From: Sphaeroforma arctica JP610
Lineage: Eukaryota; Opisthokonta; Ichthyosporea; Ichthyophonida
Assembly: GCF_001186125.1 (NCBI RefSeq)
Contig: NW_014039820.1
Span: forward strand, 9,766-37,060
Direction of reading: 5' to 3'
Length of the DNA stretch: 27,295 nt
The notes beneath the pieces were generated by a model. It was not told the origin of the DNA. It worked only from the letters and a program-made list of their open reading frames with translations, and did no database searches. Made by a program: the position numbers and the translations under genes. Of the stretch, positions 20,201-27,295 are shown piece after piece; positions within the stretch are counted from its first letter, which is position 1, and the number at the start of each line of letters is the position of its first letter.

Positions 20201-23200
20201 GGGTCGCAATACATTCACTCTTTAAAAACAAAAACAAACAAAACGTACCTGTCTGCGGTATCGAGCGATCGAACCTCGTCCATGATGTCAGCGGCCTTTG
20301 CATGATCGCCGCTTGCCTTGTAACAACGTGCCTTAGCGGTGTAGAATTCTAAGAATGTGGGTGTGTGGCTTAGTCCGGATTCAATAAGTTCCAGAGCCTG
20401 ATAAATTTGCGAAAACAGAGAAAAAGCAATATGTTAGTTATCATCCTCGTAGGGATACGACAGCAGGAACTATACAACTAGTACAGAAACACTACGCGGT
20501 TAGACATTTAGATAGTGAGAATACCAAAGTCACGACAATCATGAACGACAGAACAGGGGGTAATAGACGACAATTGCGTCTATGCTGAGGGCGAAGTTTT
20601 CAAAGCCTGACCAATTGGAAATGAAAATAAAAAACAAACACAAAAAAACGGGCTTCAGGGTTGGCGCCGGCAAAGGAACAGAATCAAGCATAAGCAATTC
20701 TGTCGCGGAGATGTTCGTGCGCGAGTGAACTGGCTATCCGTACCAAATAGGACTGCAAAACCAATTACACTTTCCTGTCTGCACTTTTGCACTCTGCTAT
20801 TGGGTGAAGAGTACTGGGCGATGCAAGGCAAACGATGATATAGCCAGGACATACCCTTTGCAAATGGCCGCATTTAATGTGGTGCCTGACCAAAAAGTAT
20901 TCCACGTAGACTAGCGTGGCGGGATTCTCCTCAGCCTCCTCTCCTAAAATCGAAAAAAATAACAAATCATATAAAACCTCTCTCTCGTACCATGAGAAGC
21001 ATGACTGAAAAGGCTAAAGATTTCGTACAACTTTGTAACACATGTACCGACAATTAGAAGATGCACATCGGAATCGACACTATGTACATCGCGCTAATAA
21101 CAGCGTATAGCCAATAAACTTAGCAGAACGACAGTTGATATGCGCCATACCACTAGATAGCTTGCCACTCTTCTTCAGTTCGGTTAGATATCCCTCGACA
21201 ACCTCTTCGATTACGGCTGCCTTCGCTCGATCGGCGTACAGGGTCTTTACAGACGCATATAGAGACACCAGACCTTTGCGTAACGACCGTTGTAGGAACT
21301 TCTTCAGTTGTCCCCGAAAGAGTCTTGGGGGTAGAAGTGCGATGATACAGCTTGAGGGTCAGTATAAGATTGCATCCGGTATTGTAATTATTCGCTCTAT
21401 AACGAAAACACATCGACAAGTTGATTCTCGACGTTCATGACGGGACGGAATGAGTGCAGGGTACAGAAATTAGAATAGGAGCTAATATAGGGCAATGTGT
21501 GCAAAGGTACACAATCTTCAGAGAAGTATTAGTCTGAATTTCAGAGAGACCCACTAATATGTAGCGGACACATCAAGCATGATGAGAGGGCAACATTACA
21601 ATACAAATTACATTCATGGCCTACACCAGTAATATCAATCGAGACAAAAACCAACCAATTGTTAAGAATTGACAACTAAACCACAAGCTAAGTTATACAT
21701 GTATGTTTTCCTAAGTCCGTAGGGGGAAATTATTCAAAACAAAGCAAAGCAACACAATCCACAGGAGAACGAAAATACATACTCACTGTCGGCCTGTGTA
21801 ACTTGGAGTAGACGCAGTTTGGGAACAGTAGACCTGGGGAATTTCTCACCCATCTCTCTGTAGAGCTCCTCAAGACTTTCTCGGAATTGCGCGTCGGGTG
21901 TATCTGGGAAAACGTATGAGGTCACGGATTTACAAACTTTCACAAAACAATACAGCCAATCAAGAAAACCCAACAATATCCTAATGAAATACAATGTTAT
22001 TCAATTTAATTCAACACACCCAATTCATTATTACCAAACACAAACCATGCAAAACAAATTTACCTTCGCCTCTGAGGCCCTTACGGCACGCCTCCAGGGC
22101 TAGGTAGTGATTGATGTCATCAGGATTTGTGTCGATCATATCTCTATAGCTCTTTTCCGCATCGCCGAATCGCCCGGCCTTCAACAACAGACTAGAGCGT
22201 TGTGCCTTGTAGGCCTGAGCGGGAAACAACAGTGTTTCACATTGAGAGAGATTAACCCTAGAGCATACGCTTAGGACTCCCGAGTACCACGCGATCTTCG
22301 GTCAACCCATCGGGTCGATTACTTCGGATAGAGACAAAATGTTGGACCAAGGAGGTGTATTGCTACATTCACCGAATTGGGGTTCCCGAAATGGTCCGCA
22401 AAACTCACAGACAGTGATGAATAGGAAAATTGTTCTGCAGTAAAAAGTCACGACCAATCACAGCAAACACCTTCGAGCACTTATATCTTCTTGCTGTGGG
22501 TGTGAGACCTCAGCGATAGTTTCCGACGAATGTTGCGAGTAGACTACAAAAGCTCTCTAAGCTTAGGACGGAGTACATGACCCAGCGGGTAACACAGAGG
22601 AGGATATATAGTAGGAATTATCGAACCTTACTCAACAGGTTTCGTTTAACCTATTATAGAGCACCCTCTAAACACTTCAAAACATGTGACTATCCCAGCA
22701 GTTCATCTCAATATTATAAATCTAAATGAGGGTATTGTAAACACGGGATATTCTATATAAAACTACAATCCTTACCTGTACATCCACTATGTCGATCTTG
22801 TTCTCGTCCAGAATTTTAATGGCCTGCTCAATATCCCCCGATTCCTCAACGATCATGGCTTTGTAGAGCAGCATTTCGCTCTGTTTGATAGAATACAGAA
22901 TATGAGACAATAAAGACAAGTCTATGCCGACAGTTCCTGACAATTATCGATGTATGAAGTAACGCGAAGGTATGGCTACGAACACCAATTGTCAAATCGG
23001 TTGCAAAACACATAATTTTTCATGTTGCGATCCCAAATGTACATCTTACAACAAGGTGGAATGTATTCCAACCCAATCCACATACATGTTCGTACTGAGT
23101 GCCCACACTCCTCTCGACCGGTGCACCGGGTGCGGCAGCTACGCTCTTCTTGAGCGTATCTTCGTAGACTTGCAGCACATCGCGCGCCATTTTGTAGTCT

Positions 23201-25859
23201 TGGAGGAGATGATAACTCATCGCCAGTCCAATCCACGACACGCGTGCCTGAGAGCGGATCTGTACAAGTTGCATACGCGTGTCCTACAGATTGGGTATAT
23301 AGACGGTAGTGTAAGTACAAGTTGCATACGCGTGTTCTACAGATTGGGTATATAGACGGTAGTGTAAGATAGATAAATACGAAAGAAAAAAAAGTTTCCA
23401 CAAGTAGTATGGATACGAAATTAAATAACGCTTCGACACATATGCTTTGGATATTTAAGCAATTACACACTATTTGCGGGGCCTCACTTACTTTGAAACC
23501 TTCAAGATCGCGCGTTTGTATCTGAAGCGATGATAAGTCTCTCAGAATCTGGGTGTTCAGCTGTCCCAATTGAATGTTAAAATGAAATAGAAACTTTAAA
23601 CGGTGGCATAGGGGCAGATTTCAAGCTACAAACAACATAGTCGAAGTAAGTATACAATTGTATGAATCCATATTTCAATACACATTGAGCGGCGGAAGGT
23701 CCCACGGGGTGTAAAACGAATGGCATGTTGTGAATATGTAACGCAAAACCTTACAAACAGAAGGGTCCTTGATACTACGCACCGAAGACACCACATACCT
23801 TATCGTGCTGAAGGGCATTCTGGTAGCACTTAATTGCCTCGGGGTAGTTCTTATCGGAGCGGTACATCAGACCGTACACGTGCCAGCACACATGACTGTT
23901 CATGTCGTACTTGAGCCCTTCACGTCCGAAATGATAGGCCTCCTCCTATGTAGGTAGATAACAAGACAAATGCATACATTTATAATTGGTGCAAATTCCT
24001 TGCTCGAGCCAATATCGGATTCATGTGTCGAGAGGGTTTTGGTATTTACATTGCGAGCGCTTAATCGCAGCTTAAATCGGACTGACGTGGGTAGAAATGA
24101 CTAAACGGTCAGTTTTAGCTAGTACGACAAGGTGTACAACTCTGGTACTCGCGCTGTATACATTAGAATTGTGGTGAAATACGTGATATCTACAGCCCAG
24201 GTGGAATCGCAACTGACCGTACAGTCGTTCGATAGTGATACCTGGTGCGTACATATATACACGACGCACAGGTATAAACAGATAACGCACACTCAAAAAT
24301 ATATCAGGCAAAAAAACAAAAACAGTTTCGGAGTTCTGCGTGTTGCGTTCTCGCCATAAAATTCCCACTAATGCGACGAGTACCATAAAGGACAATATCG
24401 AAGGCAAACATCAGATTTGTATAGCCTAAGCCATACAACTCAATTTTGCGGGCAGGCATCAGATTTGTATTGTCTATCAGGAGATACAATGTGTCTCCGC
24501 ATCTCAATACACAAACACCGATACACACTGTTGTACAACAAGCTCATTAGTAGAAGAGCACGTTTGCATAGGCCGGACGCGAGACAGCACATGAACAGAG
24601 CTGATCTAGCTTGACTGCGTAGTCTTAAATACAATCTCAAAAACAAATTTTAGCAATATGTACACACAACTAATGAATGAACTGAAAATATAAGAAGCGA
24701 TTCAGTAAAGTGTGGAAACTGCCGAACACGCCCGGAGATAGCACTATACAATGCAATGTGCTGACATAGACAAAAGTATAAAAATCATTGTAGACATACC
24801 AAATTGGGTATAAGCACATATATATATCTCAATTTTTCAAACGCGCCTTCTGCCCTTCTCAAACGCACACATAAAATTTGCGCGTGATAGCAGCTAAATA
24901 TACATACGTGTGGATACAATTCAGAATCGTTGTGTGACACAATACACATTCGAAGTTCAATCGAGCCTTCCGTGATTATGTAGCAACATCGGACATATCA
25001 TGGGGATGTATACGAGCAAACCCTAATGGCCACACACCACACACACACATATACTAGACAACACGACATATGGATGAATGTATTCAAACAGAAACATGTA
25101 ACAATAGGCGTATGCAAAAACCGAACACTAAAAACAATCCTCCTGAACTTTACTTGATATATATATATATATATTTCTGCTATTATACGAAGAAAAACTG
25201 TCGCAAACACATCGACATATGGCAGGATATCTACAAGATTTCTTGTGTTGGTATATGTATCAATTTACATGTACATACGCAAGTACATAATCTTTATGTA
25301 GATAGGTTTTGACAGACAAATTAAGAATGCTTATGCGTGAAAGTACAAAAGTTCATGAATTATCGTCCAATACATTAGTATGTAAACAATTTATACACAC
25401 ACACACATATATATATACATCAAAATATACAAATAAAATGTACATACATGGATACAGACATATATATATATATATGATATGCGGTATGATAGGATATAAA
25501 CACAGCTATTAAATGTATACATGTACAAACATGTATATACCAAGATGCACATATACAGAGATTTGTTGACGCCTACGTAGATACAGAGATGAACTAATGC
25601 ACATCTCTGGAAAAATATCAAGTTAGTAATATTTTGCATATACATACAAATATAAATATTCATGCGCGTATGTAATATAGTACAAATATATGAAATAATA
25701 TACAAACAAACACACGAACAGAGACACAAATATACATATATATATAACTATCTAAAATTATATATATATATATATATATGTACATTCCTATACTGTGTTC
25801 GTACCTACACACCTGATATATATATATATATATACATATATATATTTATACACATACAT

Positions 25860-25892
<33 letters not shown>

Positions 25893-25941
25893 TGCATATA
25901 CATATAAACATATATATATATATACCCACCCATCCAAATAT

Positions 25942-25992
<51 letters not shown>

Positions 25993-26304
25993 ATTAGTGC
26001 TAAGTATGTTTTCCATATTGGTGAGGCCATTTCGAAGTATTTTGTACGTCCCACTCAGAAATCTTAGAATGATTTGTAACTAAATATCGTCCTTTGAAAA
26101 TATGAGGATCTTATTTACCTTTCTATTTAAGCCATTCAGACACAATCCCTTCATAGACAGCGTCTCGCCATGGTTCTTAACCTTCTTGAGGATCTGTTCA
26201 CACATCTTCAGACCCTTCTTATACTGTTTTGTTTCATAGCACTTGAGAATCTGCTTGAACTTGGCAGCCTCCTTCGCAGGGAGTAGTATGCGTTTCTCTG
26301 ACAT
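17237..26304 (-). CDS. NAA15: NAA15, auxiliary (ribosome-anchoring) subunit of NatA N-terminal acetyltransferase, 17 exons
   Basis: Exons in transcript order: 26119-26304, 23799-23945, 23492-23560, 23086-23283, 22776-22880, 22064-22214, 21783-21903, 21151-21323, 20855-20943, 20249-20397, 19879-19963, 19535-19663, 19185-19334, 18548-18757, 18120-18269, 17715-17976, 17237-17520; 885 aa (human 866). All introns are GT-AG and the phases agree. Matches to human NAA15 run through the TPR array: [94 protein letters not shown] Lys/Glu-rich linker (about 600-680, [19 protein letters not shown]) corresponds to the vertebrate basic region, followed by the C-terminal helical part ([14 protein letters not shown]). 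The protein wraps NAA10 and docks NatA at the ribosome exit tunnel, where NatA acetylates Ser, Ala, Thr, Val, Gly and Cys N-termini. The last exon diverges from human after about residue 850, so its end is less sure. A 53-bp duplication copies the acceptor of exon 4. Confidence 0.96.
19045..19056 (-). other. decoy copy of the NAA15 exon 13 donor
   Basis: The 12-mer ATAAGGGTAAGT, which forms the end of exon 13 and its donor (19190-19179), recurs 134 bp downstream inside intron 13. Extending exon 13 to this second donor would run through an in-frame stop soon after 19184, so it is probably unused. It may be a remnant of a small local duplication or coincidence. Confidence 0.35.
23263..23368. 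repeat. tandem duplication, 2 x 53 bp, spanning an NAA15 splice acceptor
   Basis: Two 53-bp units (23263-23315 and 23316-23368) begin TACAAGTTGCATACGCGTGT and end GTAGTGTAAG. They differ at one base (C at 23283, T at 23336). Each carries, on the minus strand, CCCAATCTGTAG followed by the first 21 bases of NAA15 exon 4. The copy nearer the exon body (AG/G) gives the correct frame. Confidence 0.95.
23946..25019 (-). other. non-repetitive part of NAA15 intron 1
   Basis: This is the exon-proximal half of the 2.2-kb first intron. I see no exon: NAA15 reads from GLNRK straight into [11 protein letters not shown] 14-bp direct repeat (CATCAGATTTGTAT) occurs at about 24410 and again at about 24459. 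Frames such as 24072-24407 on the minus strand show no conserved content. Confidence 0.6.
25020..25990. repeat. microsatellite-rich block in NAA15 intron 1
   Basis: This holds many short arrays: (CA)n at 25030-25048, (TA)n at 25157-25172, 25459-25474, 25760-25778 and 25815-25832, (CATA)n at 25851-25885, and (CA)n at 25955-25985. They are separated by similar AT/AC-rich sequence. It fills much of the first intron of NAA15. Frames through it encode only Tyr/Ile/His or Cys/Val/Met runs and are not genes. Confidence 0.9.
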
Positions 26305-26904
26305 ATTGCAATAGAGATAGATATCGCAACTTATCGAATTACGTCTATATGTCTATCCTTTATCCGCTTATCTGTAACTATAAACAAAGAGATTATCATG
26401 GTGGTTGTCAAGATAGGTGTCTATGAGCTCACAACCTCACAGCCCTAATCACATGGCGTTTCAGATGCAAAATCTATTTTAAGATTATGAAACATTCCGA
26501 TTTAAAAGAGTTCGGTACTCGAAGGATAAGACAGATTCCAATGCAAATTTGAGTGATTTTATTGGGCAAAGAGAGGATCATTGTCCAATAGAACACCATA
26601 GAATCTGGGCCAAGTATGTATATTTTATTTTGTATCTCTCTCTGAACTCTCTCTACGGATAATATATTTAGGTTTGAGTTTTCACAATAACACCACAGTT
26701 GGCACAGAAAATAAATATTTAGAGCCGAAATTGTGCCGTCTTTTTTAACTTGTTCGTGGAATGTAGACAACTTTCGCGTAAATATTTATGAATAGTGTCT
26801 ACTACAAAAAATAGGTGCATACGCACTATCCAGCAAGCTCAAACACAGCTCGCGTTGCCAATCTATATTCATCGTTCTACAGTCAAGCTAGTACATTGAC
26901 CACG
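26305..26904. promoter_or_regulatory. divergent promoter region of NAA15 and the MAP kinase gene
   Basis: 600 bp separate the two divergent start codons. It contains CCAAT at 26537-26541, 26584-26588 and 26858-26862 and the reverse ATTGG at 26560-26564. Three of these lie within 52 bp near the middle. A compact, CCAAT-bearing divergent promoter is inferred. No clear TATA box was identified, and 5' UTRs or non-coding first exons may occupy part of the interval. Confidence 0.5.
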
Positions 26905-27011
26905 ATGGCCAGCGAAGATGGCACAGTGACTATCCGTGGGCAGGTGTTCAAAGTCGGAACACGGTACCAAAAGCTCGAGTTTATTGGGGAGGGCGCCTAT
27001 GGAATGGTCTG
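26905..27011 (+). CDS. ERK-type MAP kinase, first coding exon (partial gene)
   Basis: The ATG at 26905 opens a 35-codon exon that ends in the middle of a codon (TG) before the donor GTATGC at 27012. The peptide includes [20 protein letters not shown] and then EGAYGMV. This matches the start of ERK1/2 ([25 protein letters not shown]), including the glycine-rich ATP loop G28-E-G30-A-Y-G33-x-V35. The split codon could complete the expected Cys. ERKs are cytosolic and nuclear Ser/Thr-Pro kinases activated by MEK on a TEY loop; that loop, the catalytic lysine and all other motifs lie beyond the window. The frame is open upstream to about 26815, but the ATG fits the ERK N-terminus. RGQVF favours a holozoan ERK1/2 over fungal Fus3/Kss1 or p38/JNK. 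ERK5 or an ERK paralog cannot be excluded. Confidence 0.88.
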
Positions 27012-27295
27012 GTATGCATTTGAAGGTCACCGATCGTGACATTAAATTGTTACTTCTATTGTGAAATAGATACATATATCGATAACAGGAAGTTTGCAAC
27101 AGGCTTATATAAAAATAGTGCATGTTAGAGTTCAATCGTATATACACGGAGCATCATATCCCATAAATGTATATATTTATACGTGTTTTTTTTTCTTCAA
27201 ATACAAAATATTATTTTCATTGCTAAGTATACTAGTTGGAAACCAGATATGAATACAAACGTGAAAATCAATCATTACTATGGTTACAACAGGCG
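27012..27295 (+). other. start of MAP kinase intron 1
   Basis: The sequence after the GTATGC donor is AT-rich with no second exon in this window (the expected continuation, SAYDN... and VAIKK, is not found in any + frame). It includes a T-rich tract at 27185-27198. Confidence 0.7.

Noticed and set aside
22976-23569. 197-codon minus-strand frame covering NAA15 exon 3, intron 3 and exon 4
   Set aside because: It reads NAA15 exon 3 and then the intron; past the duplicated splice site it is out of frame with the conserved exon 4 sequence, so it is not a coding frame as a whole.
24072-24407. 111-codon minus-strand frame in NAA15 intron 1
   Set aside because: No conserved content and NAA15 exons 1 and 2 join directly in phase.
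25662-26067. frames of 80-112 codons through the microsatellites on both strands
   Set aside because: They encode only repetitive Tyr/Ile/His or Cys/Val/Met runs from TA, CA and CATA repeats.

Overview
The window is nuclear DNA of an intron-rich eukaryote. Four genes can be named from conserved protein segments: pinin (PNN), the GATOR2 subunit MIOS, the NatA subunit NAA15, and an ERK-type MAP kinase (first exon only). The kinase start (RGQVF...GTRY...GEGAYGMV) and the mixture of orthologs point to a holozoan. Introns of roughly 90-600 bp with a few of 1-2 kb, short local tandem duplications and moderate GC would fit a unicellular relative of animals such as an ichthyosporean, but the species is inferred, not shown.

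Layout. 1-2329: mostly non-coding, with a (CA)n tract, one possible 70-aa gene on the minus strand (253-465), a cluster of CCAAT boxes and a 30-bp tandem duplication. 2330-5852 (+): pinin, five exons. 5853-6685: short convergent intergenic region ending in five 26-bp repeats. 6686-14921 (-): MIOS, 18 exons. 14922-16009: intergenic, with two tandem duplications. 16010-16904 (-): an unrecognised small protein with seven predicted membrane segments. 17237-26304 (-): NAA15, 17 exons, with a microsatellite-filled 2.2-kb first intron. 26305-26904: shared divergent promoter. 26905-27011 (+): exon 1 of the MAP kinase; the remainder lies beyond the window.

The exon models were built by hand. Every intron proposed for pinin, MIOS and NAA15 has GT-AG ends, and the reading phases add up to one open frame from ATG to stop (420, 1298 and 885 aa). 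The predicted proteins align by eye with the remembered human orthologs through their whole conserved cores.

The genes are housekeeping genes with separate jobs: splicing and exon-junction factor (pinin), amino-acid sensing upstream of TORC1 (MIOS), co-translational N-terminal acetylation (NAA15) and mitogen signalling (ERK). NAA15, the membrane-protein gene and MIOS follow each other on the minus strand; NAA15 and the kinase diverge; MIOS and pinin converge. No transposon, virus-like element, tRNA, rRNA or CRISPR was seen. The most notable structures are a 53-bp tandem duplication that copies a 3' splice site of NAA15, tandem repeats that begin within a few bases of two stop codons, and the uncharacterised seven-pass protein.
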